From contig NZ_JAMZEC010000001.1 in NCBI RefSeq assembly GCF_024172185.1, positions 2,356,001-2,420,000 of the forward strand: a stretch of DNA of 64,000 bases. The letters run 5' to 3'. Origin of the DNA: Nonomuraea roseoviolacea subsp. carminata. GTDB lineage: Bacteria; Actinomycetota; Actinomycetes; Streptosporangiales; Streptosporangiaceae. The notes under the pieces are model-generated. The model was not told where the DNA came from. It did no database searches and worked only from the letters and a program-made list of their open reading frames with translations. The first letter of the stretch is position 1; every line of letters starts with the position of its first letter. A program made the position numbers and the translations under genes. This document shows positions 18,456 through 27,487 of this stretch, piece by piece.

Positions 18456-19529
18456 TTACGGCTTGGCCGGAACGGTGATCTTGCCGTCGACGATGTCCTT
18501 CTTGGCGGCGTCGAGCTTGTCCTTGATGTCGTCGATCTCGCCACCGGTGGTGGCCAGGCCCACGCCGTCGACCTTGAGGTCGTAGACGGTGTTGCTGCCG
18601 CCCTTGGCGCCACCCTGGAACGCCTTGATGAACTCGAAGACGCCGACGTCCACGCGCTTGAGCATCGAGGTCATGATGACCGACTGCAGGTCGGTCTCCT
18701 TGATGGTCTGGCGCTGGTCGGAGTCGACGCCGATGGCCTTCTTCTTGGCCGCGGCGGCCGCCTGGAACACGCCGAGGCCGGAGTCACCGGCGGCGTGGTA
18801 GACGATGTCGGCGCCGTCCTGGTACATCTTCTCGGCGGCGACCTTGCCCTTGTCCGGGGCCTTGAAGCCGCTGAAGTCGCCGTCGGGCGTGAGGTACTTG
18901 ACGTCGATCTTGGCGTCCTTCTTGACCGACTTCACGCCGGCCACGAAGCCCGCCTCGAACTTCTTGATCAGGTCGTTCTCGACGCCGCCGACGAAGCCGA
19001 CGTGGCCGCTCTTGGCCTTCAGCGCCGCGGCGACGCCCGCCAGGTAGGAGCCCTGCTCCTCGGCGAACTGCAGACCCGTCACGTTCGGGGCGTTGGAGGC
19101 GGAGTCGACCACCGCGAACTGGATGTCGGGGTACTCCTCGGCGGTCTTCTTGATGTCCTCGCCGTAGGCGAAGCCGACCCCGATGATCGGGTTGTAGCCA
19201 GCGTCCGCGAGCTGGCGCAGCAGCTCACCGCGGTTGGAGCCGTCGGAGGCCGGGCTCAGGTCCTTGATGTCCGCGCCGAGTTCGGCCTTGGCCTTCTCCA
19301 GGCCCTGGTAGGCGGCGTCGTTGAACGACTTGTCGCCGCGCCCGCCGACGTCGAACGCGAGACCCACCTTGAGCGCGCCCGCCTTGGGCGCGTCGCTGCT
19401 GGCGCCCGCGCTGGGCTGGGCGCTGGCCGAGGTGTCCCCGCCGCTGTTGCCGCCGCAGGCCGCCGCCGCCATGAGCATGGCGCCGGCCACCGTGCCGACC
19501 GCCATCCTGCCGAATCGCTTGCCGAGCAA
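18456..19529 (-). CDS. bmpA: BMP-family nucleoside-binding lipoprotein
   Basis: A 357-residue extracellular binding lipoprotein of the nucleoside importer. The signal peptide runs into a lipobox Cys (MAAAACGG), followed by a Ser/Ala-rich linker and the BMP/PnrA domain (GLAFDVGGRGDKSFNDAAY, VGFVGGVENDLIKKFEAGF, VYHAAGDSGLGVF, IGVDSDQ). The start is a TTG at 19529, supported by GGGAG five bases upstream and by correct placement of the signal peptide. It is the first gene of the operon leading to the ATPase, permeases, cdd and deoA. PnrA-type proteins bind purine nucleosides; the downstream enzymes suggest pyrimidine nucleosides too. Confidence 0.94.
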   Translation of the reverse strand: MLGKRFGRMAVGTVAGAMLMAAAACGGNSGGDTSASAQPSAGASSDAPKAGALKVGLAFDVGGRGDKSFNDAAYQGLEKAKAELGADIKDLSPASDGSNRGELLRQLADAGYNPIIGVGFAYGEDIKKTAEEYPDIQFAVVDSASNAPNVTGLQFAEEQGSYLAGVAAALKAKSGHVGFVGGVENDLIKKFEAGFVAGVKSVKKDAKIDVKYLTPDGDFSGFKAPDKGKVAAEKMYQDGADIVYHAAGDSGLGVFQAAAAAKKKAIGVDSDQRQTIKETDLQSVIMTSMLKRVDVGVFEFIKAFQGGAKGGSNTVYDLKVDGVGLATTGGEIDDIKDKLDAAKKDIVDGKITVPAKP

Positions 19530-19818
19530 GTCGACTCCCTTCCAATTACCCGCCGTCAGACTTCATCGCAGGCGCGAAGAAAAGTACGGCAACTCAAACG
19601 GAAGATAGTTGCTCGGTCAGGAGGGTCCAAACCGGCACCCTGGGTCGCAACCGCTCCGTTATCGACATCTCTCGCGTCCGTGACCTGATCTGCGGAGATG
19701 GGGACGCCAAAGGCGCCCTGGACAAGCTTTGCCGGACTTTGACCAGAGAGGGGCCCTTGCCCTCGCTCCGATCATGGCAGAGATTCGATCAAAGGTGGAA
19801 TGGTCGTCTGGAGAGCTG

Positions 19819-21711
19819 ATGCGCCCTCGCAAGGTCCTCGCCGTGCCCCTGTCCGTCCTGCTCGCGCTCCCGCTCGCGCTCGCGTGGGGCCCGCCGGCCA
19901 CCGCCGCCGGTGTGCCGTCGCCGGTGGCGGACGGCGTCACGCAACCGGTCTTCTCGCGCGCCGAGGCGATCAAGCAGACCGTCTACGTCGAGGTGGCGGG
20001 CACCGACAGCGACGGCGACGGCGCGCCGGACCGCGTCGCCGTGGACATCCTGCGCCCCAAGGAGACCGACCAGGGGCTCAAGGTTCCCGTGATCATGGAG
20101 TCGAGCCCGTACTACGCGGGCGGCAACGACGTGGCCAACCACGTCGTGGACGTCGACGCCGACGGCAACCCCCTGCCCACCCTGCGCGCCCGCGGCGCGG
20201 ACAAGCTGCTCGCCGAGCCGTTCGACGGCTACTACGACAACTACTTCCTGCCTCGCGGCTACGCGATCGCGCTGGTGGAGAACCTCGGCAGCGGGCGCGC
20301 CACCGGCTGCCCGACCACCGGCGACCGCAACGAGACTGCCGGGCCCAAGGCCGCGATCGACTGGCTGAACGGCCGGGCCCGGGGCTTCACCGCCGGGGGC
20401 GAGCCCGTCGCCGCCTCGTGGTCCACCGGCAAGGTCGGCATGATCGGCGTCTCGTACAACGGCACGCTGGCCAACGCGGTGGCCTCCACCGGCGTCGAGG
20501 GGCTGGAGACGATCGTGCCGATCGCGGCGATCTCCTCCTGGTACGACTACTACCGGTCGGGCGGCGGCGTGGTCGCGCCGGGCGGGTTCCAGGGCGAGGA
20601 CGCGGACGTGCTCGCGAAGTACGTGCTCACCAGGGCCGACGGGCAGCGGGTGTGCGGGCCGCTCGTCGAGCGCATCACGGCCGAGCAGGACCGGATCACC
20701 GGCGACTACAGCCGCTTCTGGGACGCCCGCAACTACCTGCGCGACGTGGACAAGGTGCGGGCCAGCGTCTTCCTGGTCCACGGCCTCAACGACTGGAACG
20801 TCAAGACCGGGCAGTTCGCCCAGTGGTGGCGGGCCCTGGCCAGGCGGGACGTGCCGCGCCGGATCTGGCTGCACCAGGGCACGCACATGAACCCCTTCAG
20901 CCTGCGCACCGCCGAATGGCTGCGCCAGCTCCACGGCTGGTTCGACCACTGGCTGTACGGCCTGGACAACGGGGTCATGCGTGAGCCGCAGGCCGACGTG
21001 GAGACCGCGCCGGGCACCTGGCAGCGCTACCGGTCGTGGCCGGTGCCCGGCACGACGCCGGTGCGGCTGCACCTTGGCACGGGCGGCCGGCTCGGGCTGG
21101 CGCCGTCCCCGGGGACGGGCCGGGAGGCGTTCACGGACCAGAAGTCGCGCACGGCCGAGCAGCTCGCCGAGACGGCGCCCGCGCCCGACCCGAACCGCCT
21201 GGCCTACCTCACCGAGCCGCTCCCGGCCGACGTGCGGGTCTCCGGCACGCCGTCCGTGGCGGTCACGGCCTCGCTGTCGGGCGGCCCGTCGCCGTACCTG
21301 ACGGCGCTGCTGGTGGACTACGGCACGGACGTGCGTCCCACCGGGACGCTGGTGCCGACCGGCGAGACGCTCTGCTATGGGCAGGGGGTCCCCGGCGACA
21401 CGGGCTGCACGGCCCTGCGGACGCTCGGCACCGCGACCACCCCGTACATGATCGTCTCCCGGGGCTGGCTGGACACCCGCAACCGGCACCGCCCCGACGT
21501 GAGCGAGCCGCCGAAGCCGGGCCGGGAGTACGCGTTCCGGTGGGACCTCCAGGCGACCGACCACGTCTTCAGGAAGGGGCACCGGCTGGGGCTGGTGATC
21601 CTGTCGACCGACCGCGACTTCACGCTCCGTTACCCGGAGGGCACCAGGGTCGCGCTCGCCCCGTCGCGCTCCGCCTTCACGCTCCCGGCCTCGATCCTGC
21701 CGCTCCTGTGA
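19819..21711 (+). CDS. Secreted S15-family peptidase (Xaa-Pro dipeptidyl-peptidase-like)
   Basis: A 630-residue secreted serine hydrolase of the PepX/CocE family. The ATG at 19819, with GGAGAG just upstream, starts a signal peptide (MRPRKVLAVPLSVLLALPLA) ending near an Ala cleavage site. The catalytic triad can be seen: Ser in GVSYNGTLANA, Asp in HGLNDWNVK, His in HQGTHMNPF. The C-terminal part is the jelly-roll X-Pro dipeptidyl-peptidase C domain. It probably trims N-terminal Xaa-Pro pairs from peptides outside the cell; related esterases have the same fold, so the exact specificity is open. A large hairpin follows the stop. Confidence 0.9.
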   Translation: MRPRKVLAVPLSVLLALPLALAWGPPATAAGVPSPVADGVTQPVFSRAEAIKQTVYVEVAGTDSDGDGAPDRVAVDILRPKETDQGLKVPVIMESSPYYAGGNDVANHVVDVDADGNPLPTLRARGADKLLAEPFDGYYDNYFLPRGYAIALVENLGSGRATGCPTTGDRNETAGPKAAIDWLNGRARGFTAGGEPVAASWSTGKVGMIGVSYNGTLANAVASTGVEGLETIVPIAAISSWYDYYRSGGGVVAPGGFQGEDADVLAKYVLTRADGQRVCGPLVERITAEQDRITGDYSRFWDARNYLRDVDKVRASVFLVHGLNDWNVKTGQFAQWWRALARRDVPRRIWLHQGTHMNPFSLRTAEWLRQLHGWFDHWLYGLDNGVMREPQADVETAPGTWQRYRSWPVPGTTPVRLHLGTGGRLGLAPSPGTGREAFTDQKSRTAEQLAETAPAPDPNRLAYLTEPLPADVRVSGTPSVAVTASLSGGPSPYLTALLVDYGTDVRPTGTLVPTGETLCYGQGVPGDTGCTALRTLGTATTPYMIVSRGWLDTRNRHRPDVSEPPKPGREYAFRWDLQATDHVFRKGHRLGLVILSTDRDFTLRYPEGTRVALAPSRSAFTLPASILPLL

Positions 21712-21715
21712 GGCG

Positions 21716-21769
21716 CCCGGCCTGAGCGCGGCCCCGGCGGGCTCCGCCGGGGCGCGGGCTCAGGCCGGG
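21716..21769. terminator. Large nested hairpin between convergent genes
   Basis: A long inverted repeat starts at CCCGGCCTGAGC and closes at GCTCAGGCCGGG, enclosing a second stem (GCCCCGGCGG / CCGCCGGGGC). It lies directly after the S15 peptidase stop and before the end of the convergent M20 amidohydrolase, so it can end both transcripts. Confidence 0.75.
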
Positions 21770-21798
21770 CTGCGCCGAGGCGCGGGCCCCGGCCGGGC

Positions 21799-23028
21799 TC
21801 AGGCCAGCGAGGTGATGGGGTCGGTGACGGTGACCGGGCGGGACTCCCACAGGGCCGTCAGCGCGGTGGCGGCCATGAGCCGCACGCCCATGCCGATCGC
21901 CGACTCGTCGACGTCGAAGGTGCCCTGGTGGATGTCGTAGGTCTCGCCGCCCGGGGTGCGGGTGCCGAGGCGGGCGAACGCGCCGGGGACCGACTCCAGG
22001 TACCAGGCGAAGTCCTCGCCGCCGAGCGACTGCTGGGTGGGGGCGACGGAGCCGGGGCCGAGGGCGCGCTGGGCGGCCTCGGCGAGCATCTCGACGCTCA
22101 TCTCGTCGTTGACGACGGGCGGGACGCCGCGGACGTACTCCATCCGCGCCTCGATGCCGTACGCGCCGGCGACGGAGTCGAGCAGGGCCTTGATGAGGTC
22201 GGGGGCGGCGTGCCAGGCGTTCTCGTCGAGGCAGCGCACGGTGCCCTCTGCGACGCCGTCGTCGGGGATGGCGTTGGCGGCCGACCCGGCCTCGACCTTG
22301 CCCCAGACGAGGCTGAGGGAGCTGCGCGGGTCGACGCGGCGCGACAGGGCCGCGGGCAGCTCGGTGAGCACCTTGGCCAGCGCGAAGACGAGGTCGGCGG
22401 TCAGGTGGGGGCGGGCGGTGTGGCCACCGGGACCGGAGACGCGCACGACGAGCTTGTCGCAGGCGGAGGTGATGGGGCCGGGCTTGAGGCCCACGTGGCC
22501 GACGTCGAGGCGGGGGTCGCAGTGCAGGCCGAAGATGCGGTCGACGCCGGTGATGCCGCCGTGGGCCATGACCTCCAGCGCGCCGCCGGGAAGCTCCTCG
22601 GCGGGCTGGAAGATCAGCCGCACGCGGCCGGGCAGCAGCCCCGCGGCGGCCTGCTGGGCGAGGAAGAGCGAGGTGCCGAGCAGGATCGTGGTGTGGACGT
22701 CGTGACCGCACGCGTGGCAGGAGCCCGGGACGGTCGAGCGGTAGGACACGTCCTTCTCGTCCTGGAGCCCGAGGGCGTCGATGTCGGCGCGGAGCGCGAC
22801 GGTGGGGCCGTCGCCGCTGCCGACGTCGCAGATCAGGCCGGTGCCGCGCGGGAGCACGGACGGGATGAGGCCGGCGGCGGTGAGCCGGTCGGCGATGCGC
22901 TGCGTCGTGCGGTACTCGGCGAAGGCCAGCTCGGGGTGCCGGTGGAGGTCGCGCCGGAACTCCACCAGGTCGTGCTCGTGCTCGCCCAGGAACGCGTCGA
23001 GTTCTCCTCGCAGCTCACGTCCCCGCAT
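21799..23028 (-). CDS. M20D amidohydrolase (N-acyl amino acid hydrolase-like)
   Basis: A 409-residue zinc amidohydrolase of the HipO/AmiA type. Metal-site motifs are visible in order: RRDLHRHPELAFAEY, SCHACGHDVHTT, FQPAEELPGGA, the dimerisation-domain GPGGHTARP and the late SLGGEDFAWYL. It has no signal peptide and so acts in the cytosol on N-acyl or N-amidated amino acids. M. tuberculosis keeps paralogous M20D genes (ami) in its nucleoside cluster; this gene lies a few kb from the nucleoside operon but is transcribed alone. Exact substrate unknown. Confidence 0.92.
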   Translation of the reverse strand: MRGRELRGELDAFLGEHEHDLVEFRRDLHRHPELAFAEYRTTQRIADRLTAAGLIPSVLPRGTGLICDVGSGDGPTVALRADIDALGLQDEKDVSYRSTVPGSCHACGHDVHTTILLGTSLFLAQQAAAGLLPGRVRLIFQPAEELPGGALEVMAHGGITGVDRIFGLHCDPRLDVGHVGLKPGPITSACDKLVVRVSGPGGHTARPHLTADLVFALAKVLTELPAALSRRVDPRSSLSLVWGKVEAGSAANAIPDDGVAEGTVRCLDENAWHAAPDLIKALLDSVAGAYGIEARMEYVRGVPPVVNDEMSVEMLAEAAQRALGPGSVAPTQQSLGGEDFAWYLESVPGAFARLGTRTPGGETYDIHQGTFDVDESAIGMGVRLMAATALTALWESRPVTVTDPITSLA

Positions 23029-23543
23029 CAGTCACCGTCCCGTCCCATGCCGTGGGACGTCTACTGCCCCACGCCCACGGCTCATATCGTCAAATGTCGT
23101 TACAGTCCCGTCTGGTCTCACGAAGGCCGCTGTCCGGTCAGGGCAGCGACCCGGCGGATCGAAAGCCGGCCCCCCGAGGCTGTGCCAGGGGTCGTCGGCA
23201 ACGGGCGCGGCCGGAGGACTCCGTGAGGAGGGCAACCGCGACAGCCCGGGAGCACGGTGGGTGACCGTTACCCCGAGGGCGATGCTTCGACTTTATCGCT
23301 CCCGCGTACCGTCCCGCGGACAACTACCCCAAAAATTAGCCGACGGCATGCCCGTAACCCAGTGCCGTCACCGTTTGTGAGGGGGCAAGTGACCTTGAAA
23401 TAGTCACAACGGATCATTAGATGGTGACCCGTTGACACCAGTTTCAAACATGCTGCCCGATTCCGAATCCTGTCACCTTCTGTCATGGTCATGCCACTGC
23501 GGCGACGGCTGCTTTCGCGAAAAATGCGTGCTTCACTCGCAAT
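23029..23543. other. 515-bp region without a convincing gene; leader of the ATP-grasp gene
   Basis: This gap separates the divergent M20D amidohydrolase and ATP-grasp gene and becomes AT-richer toward the latter. It holds several inverted repeats: GCCGTGGG/CCCACGGC (23049-23081), GACGGCA/TGCCGTC (23342-23369), GTGAC/GTCAC (23389-23407). I see no riboswitch consensus that I recognise and no small open frame with a convincing ribosome binding site and precursor-peptide character. It is long enough to hold a regulated promoter or a structured leader RNA. Confidence 0.55.
23395..23423 (+). promoter_or_regulatory. Possible promoter of the ATP-grasp gene
   Basis: TTGAAA at 23395-23400 and TAGATG at 23418-23423 are separated by 17 bases, close to a primary-sigma promoter in a GC-rich genome. 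The GTGAC/GTCAC inverted repeat overlaps the -35 element, which would suit repression. A second -35-like TTGACA at 23432 has no good -10. This is prediction only. Confidence 0.35.
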
Positions 23544-24950
23544 ATGATCACTAAAATCCCGTTCGGGGAGAAGTATGCACGGTTGAGCATCTTCGAGCCG
23601 AGCGAGGGGACCCTGGTGGTCGTGCCCTCGCTCTCCCTCCCGCAGGACGAGCTGCGCCGCATCACGGCCGCGAGGTGCTACGAGGAGCGCCTGCTCTTCC
23701 TCCTCCTCAGCCTCCGCGAGCCCGGGGTCAAGGTGGTCTACCTCTCCTCCATGCCCATCGACCAGGAGATCGTCGACTACTACTTCGGCTTCCTGCCGGA
23801 CCCCGAGGACGCCGCCAAGCGGCTCACGCTCATCAGCCTCGACGACCCCCGCACCCAGCCGCTCACCCGGAGCCTGCTCGCCCGGCCCGAGATGATCGAG
23901 CAGGTCCGCGCGGCCATCGACGGCGAGGACGCCTGGATGGTCCCGTTCGTCCTGAGCGAGCTGGAGGAGGAGCTCGCCTCGTCACTCGGCGTGCCCCTCT
24001 ACGGACCCGCCACCTCGCTGGCCTCCTACGGCTCCAAGAGCGGCGCGCGCGAGGTCGGCCAGGAGGCCGGCGTGCCCATGGCGCGCGGCTTCGGCGACCT
24101 GCGCACCCAGGCGGAGATCCAGGACGCCATCGACGCGCTGCCGGGCGAGCGCGTCATCGTCAAGCTGAACGACGGCTATTCCGGCCTCGGCAACGCCATC
24201 GTCAGCAAGTCGGGAGACTCCCGCTTCAGCTTCTCGGCCGACGGCGAGACCTGGGAGACCTTCTCGGCGAAGATCCTCGACCGGGGCGCGGTGGTCGAGG
24301 AGTTCATCGAGCACCGGCCGCTGTACTACCCGAGCGCGCTGGCCCGGATCACCCCGGGCGGCCACCACGACGTCGTGGCGACGCACGACCAGGTGCTCGG
24401 CGGCGCGAACAACGACGTCTACCAGGGCTGCACGTTCCCCGCCGCGCCCGAGTACCGGGCCGAGGTCGGCGCGTCGGCCGCCCGGATCGCCGCCATCCTG
24501 GCCGAGCGGGGCGTGGTCGGGCTGTTCGGCATGGACTTCTTCGCGCTCAAGGCCGACGCGGGCTACGCCGCGCTGCTGTGCGAGATCAACCTGCGCATCG
24601 GCGGCACGACCCACCCGTTCGGCGCCGCGGTCCTGACCACCGGCGCCACGTACGACCCGGACACCGGGCTGCTCATGGCCGACGGCCGGCCCAAGTACTA
24701 CACCGCCACCGACAACTGCTCGTCGTCCTGCCTGCGCGGGCGCTCCCCCGGCGAGGTGACCCGGCTGGCCGAGCGGCTCGGCCTCGGCTTCGACCACGCG
24801 GCCCGCAAGGGCAACGTCTTCCACCTGCTGGGCGCGATCCCGGAGCACGGCAAGCTGGGCTTCACCTCGATCGGCGACTCGCGTGAGGAGGCCGACGAGC
24901 TTCATCGCCTGACCCGTCTCGCCCTCTGCGGAGCGCCTTCCAGCCGATGA
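23544..24950 (+). CDS. Orphan ATP-grasp peptide ligase, pre-ATP-grasp/PGM1-like
   Basis: A 468-residue protein that resembles the pre-ATP-grasp and PGM1 C-terminal families, the carboxylate-amine ligases of which pheganomycin PGM1 is the prototype. The first 150 residues match the pre-ATP-grasp pattern (LSLPQDELRRITAARCYEER). The ATP-grasp core follows: VIVKLNDGYSGLGNA (ATP-binding Lys and glycine-rich loop), GAVVEEFIEH, and the metal-binding LLCEINLRIGGTTHPF. No peptide precursor, NRPS or RiPP maturation gene is visible beside it. It probably links an amino acid or amine to a carboxylate with ATP; the substrates cannot be read. The ATG at 23544 is 515 bases from the divergent neighbour. Confidence 0.8.
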   Translation: MITKIPFGEKYARLSIFEPSEGTLVVVPSLSLPQDELRRITAARCYEERLLFLLLSLREPGVKVVYLSSMPIDQEIVDYYFGFLPDPEDAAKRLTLISLDDPRTQPLTRSLLARPEMIEQVRAAIDGEDAWMVPFVLSELEEELASSLGVPLYGPATSLASYGSKSGAREVGQEAGVPMARGFGDLRTQAEIQDAIDALPGERVIVKLNDGYSGLGNAIVSKSGDSRFSFSADGETWETFSAKILDRGAVVEEFIEHRPLYYPSALARITPGGHHDVVATHDQVLGGANNDVYQGCTFPAAPEYRAEVGASAARIAAILAERGVVGLFGMDFFALKADAGYAALLCEINLRIGGTTHPFGAAVLTTGATYDPDTGLLMADGRPKYYTATDNCSSSCLRGRSPGEVTRLAERLGLGFDHAARKGNVFHLLGAIPEHGKLGFTSIGDSREEADELHRLTRLALCGAPSSR

Positions 24951-25113
24951 CGCCGACGACGGCACCGAGCACGAGGTTGACGGCGATCAGAATGCCGTGC
25001 ACCACGTAGAACGCGGTCGGATGCCCGTCGGCCAGGTTAAACCCCAGATTCACCCACTCGAAGATCATGAAAATCCCGAGAAGAATGAGGAATCCGGCGA
25101 TCTTTCGCGACAT
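24862..25113 (-). CDS. SCO4848-like small membrane protein
   Basis: An 83-residue protein with two hydrophobic helices (IAGFLILLGIFMIFEWVNLG and an AVNLVLGAVVGVIGW helix), joined by LADGHPTAFYVVH, resembling the SCO4848 family found next to D-Ala-D-Ala carboxypeptidase genes in Streptomyces; the same neighbour is present here. The ATG at 25113 fits the family N-terminus (MSRKIAGF). The last 30 residues are Arg-rich and overlap the end of the convergent ATP-grasp gene by 89 bases, which is unusual; the true C-terminus of relatives ends near GWKALR. Role unknown. Confidence 0.75.
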   Translation of the reverse strand: MSRKIAGFLILLGIFMIFEWVNLGFNLADGHPTAFYVVHGILIAVNLVLGAVVGVIGWKALRRGRDGSGDEARRPPHASRRSR

Positions 25114-25197
25114 ACCCACCCCTCTAGTATCGACGGACGACCCCCCGGGGAATGTGTCGCCACATGTGCAAGAACGCGAAGCTACTCTGAGATCGCC

Positions 25198-26400
25198 ATG
25201 TGGACGAAACTGGTGCCTGCCACGGCACTCCTCGCCGCGGTCACACTCACCGGGACCGCCCACGCCTCACCGACGTCGCCCGTCGGCGCCTCACCGGCGT
25301 CACCACTCGGCGCCTCACCGGCGGCACCCGCCATGCCCACCGCCACCGGGACGTCGCCGGGGGTGCCGGAGCCCGTGGGGGGCGAACGGCTGGTCCGCCA
25401 CGGCATGGTGGCGCCGGACGGCGTCAAGGAGCCGCCCAAGACCAAGGCGACCTCGTACGTGATCGCCGACGCCGACACCGGCGAGGTGCTCGCGGCGAAG
25501 AACCCGCACGGCAGGTACCTCCCGGCCAGCACCCTCAAGATCCTGACCGCGGTGACCCTCATCCCGCTGCTCGACAGGAACAGGACGGTCCGGCCCAGCA
25601 GCGTGGCCGTCAACCAGGAGGGCAGCGCCGTCGGCCTGACCACCAAGCCGATCTACACGGTGGACGACCTGTTCAAGGCGCTGCTGATGTCGTCCGGCAA
25701 CGACGCGGCGATGGCGCTGGCCGAGGCCAACGGCGGCGTGCAGAAGACGTTGCACGACATGAACGCCGAGGCCAGGCACCTGCAGGCCAACGACACCGTC
25801 GCCAGGACGCCGAGCGGCCTCGACGAGCCGGGCCAGAGCAGCTCCGCCTACGACCTCACGCTCATCGCGCGCGCCGGCCTGGCCAACCCCGCGTTCCGGC
25901 GGTACGTGAGCACCAAGGTCGCCAAGTTCCCGGCGCCGAAGAACTACTACGAGATCAGCAACCACAACAAGCTGCTGTGGCGCTACCAGGGCATGATCGG
26001 GGTCAAGAACGGCTGGACGTCCAAGGCGCTCGGCAGCTTCGTCGGCGCGGCCACCCGCGACGGCCACACGATCATCGTGACGATCATGCGGCACGAGGGC
26101 TACTTCTGGGAGGAGGTGGCCGGGCTGCTCGACTGGGGGTTCGCCAACCGGGGCAAGGTGACGCCCGTCGGGCGGCTGGTCGATCCGCTGCCCGCGGCCG
26201 TGCCGGTACGCGAGCGGCAGGCGGCGCCCGCCCCGGCCGTCTCCGCGAGCGCCCGGCCCTCCACGTCGCTGCTCGGCGCGGCCGCCGCAACGCAGGACGA
26301 CTCCAGCCGGCGCACCGGCCTGCTCGTGATCGGCGGCGGGCTGCTGTTCGGGCTGTGCTGGCTGGGCTTCGGCCTGTGGCGCAGGCGATCACGCCTGTGA
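25198..26400 (+). CDS. D-alanyl-D-alanine carboxypeptidase (PBP5/DacA-like) with C-terminal anchor
   Basis: A 400-residue penicillin-binding protein that removes the last D-Ala of peptidoglycan stem peptides outside the membrane. A signal peptide (MWTKLVPATALLAAVTLTG) precedes a Pro/Ser/Ala-rich repeat (SPVGASPASPLGASP). Active-site motifs are SxxK at Ser111-Lys114 (ASTLK), SGN at about 166-168 (SSGND), and KNG in place of KTG (VKNGWT). A C-terminal membrane helix (LLVIGGGLLFGLCWLGFGLW) with basic residues anchors it. Its 3' end overlaps the convergent yihY-like gene by 12 bases. Confidence 0.93.
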   Translation: MWTKLVPATALLAAVTLTGTAHASPTSPVGASPASPLGASPAAPAMPTATGTSPGVPEPVGGERLVRHGMVAPDGVKEPPKTKATSYVIADADTGEVLAAKNPHGRYLPASTLKILTAVTLIPLLDRNRTVRPSSVAVNQEGSAVGLTTKPIYTVDDLFKALLMSSGNDAAMALAEANGGVQKTLHDMNAEARHLQANDTVARTPSGLDEPGQSSSAYDLTLIARAGLANPAFRRYVSTKVAKFPAPKNYYEISNHNKLLWRYQGMIGVKNGWTSKALGSFVGAATRDGHTIIVTIMRHEGYFWEEVAGLLDWGFANRGKVTPVGRLVDPLPAAVPVRERQAAPAPAVSASARPSTSLLGAAAATQDDSSRRTGLLVIGGGLLFGLCWLGFGLWRRRSRL

Positions 26401-27336
26401 CGGCAGGCCGGCCGAGGAGCCGTTCGAGGGGATCGGCGACGGCGCGGGTGGCGGGCCGAGCCCGGCCGTGGCCGTCCACGCGGCGACGTACAGGATGAGC
26501 CTGGCGGAGAAGTTGATCCACAGCAGCAGGCCCACCATGACGGCGAACGCCCCGTACAGCGGGTTGTTGAGCGTGTGGCTCAGCAGCAGCCCGGCCGCCT
26601 GCTTGAGCAGGCCGAGGCCGACCGCCCCGAGCAGCGCGCCCTTGGCGACCACCCGGAACGGCTGGGTGGGCCTGGCCACCCAGCCGAGCACGATGACGAA
26701 CAGCAGCCAGTCGGCGACCAGGCTGGCCCCGAGGCCGGTCAGGAACAGCCCGGCGTTGTTCAGCGCCGTGTCGTCCAGGCCGAGGAAGCGCACCACCCAC
26801 GTCGTGGCCTGGGTGGCGAACCCGGTGACCAGCACGGAGGCCAGCAGCGCCGCGCCCAGCAGGACGAGCGTGACCAGGTCGCGCAGCTTGCCGCGGAAGT
26901 AGTCCAGCGGCGGCGACGTGGTCATCGACATCTCGCGCAGCGCCCCGCGCAGCGCGTCCACCGCGCCGAGCCCGGCGTAGAGCAGGCCCAGCAGACCGAT
27001 GACCCCGGCGGTCGCCTTGGCCGTGGCGATGCCCTGGAGGTCGATCTGGTCGGCGAGGCCGGGGATCTGCTCCTCGATGGCCTTGCTCAGCGCCTTCATG
27101 GCGGCCTCGTCGTTGGTCAGGACGTAGCCGAAGACGGCGAAGCCGAGCGCCACGAGCGGGAAGAACGACAGGAACGCGAAGTACGTGACCGCGCCGGCCA
27201 GCCGGTCGCCCGACTGGAGCTGGTAGCGCTGGACGGTCCGGATCCAGTGGTCGATGAAGGGCCTGCGGACTCGCCAGTGGTCTCTGAGACGGCGCCCGCG
27301 CGCCTTCACCGCCTCGATCCGCTCGGACAGGCCCAT
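26389..27336 (-). CDS. YihY/BrkB-family membrane protein
   Basis: A 315-residue inner-membrane protein with about six hydrophobic helices and the YihY landmark segments (GDRLAGAVTYFAFLSFFPL, LLYAGLGAVDALRGALREM, LLLWINFSARLILYVAAWTA). Early annotation as ribonuclease BN is obsolete; the family is of unclear function, sometimes linked to virulence or transport. It is convergent with, and slightly overlaps, the D-Ala-D-Ala carboxypeptidase gene. The C-terminus is Pro/Ser-rich. Confidence 0.9.
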   Translation of the reverse strand: MGLSERIEAVKARGRRLRDHWRVRRPFIDHWIRTVQRYQLQSGDRLAGAVTYFAFLSFFPLVALGFAVFGYVLTNDEAAMKALSKAIEEQIPGLADQIDLQGIATAKATAGVIGLLGLLYAGLGAVDALRGALREMSMTTSPPLDYFRGKLRDLVTLVLLGAALLASVLVTGFATQATTWVVRFLGLDDTALNNAGLFLTGLGASLVADWLLFVIVLGWVARPTQPFRVVAKGALLGAVGLGLLKQAAGLLLSHTLNNPLYGAFAVMVGLLLWINFSARLILYVAAWTATAGLGPPPAPSPIPSNGSSAGLPSQA

Positions 27337-27487
27337 CGTTCTCGCGCCACCTTTCGCCTCGGCCAGTGGCTCCTGCCCTGCACCGGCCGGTCAAGTCTCC
27401 CACCGGGTGACGATTTCCGCCGCTCAGCGACGGTTTCCGCCGCTCAGGAGGCGTGGCTCAGGCGGGGCCGGCTCAGGCGGGCGCGGC

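Noticed and set aside
23280..23370. Possible riboswitch in the leader of the ATP-grasp gene
   Set aside because: There are stems (GACGGCA/TGCCGTC) but I could not match the conserved core of any riboswitch class I know; left as an untyped leader.
23268..23492. A 74-codon minus-strand frame upstream of the ATP-grasp gene, considered as a precursor peptide
   Set aside because: It points away from the ligase gene, has no clear ribosome binding site, no leader/core character and overlaps the inverted repeats and the likely promoter.
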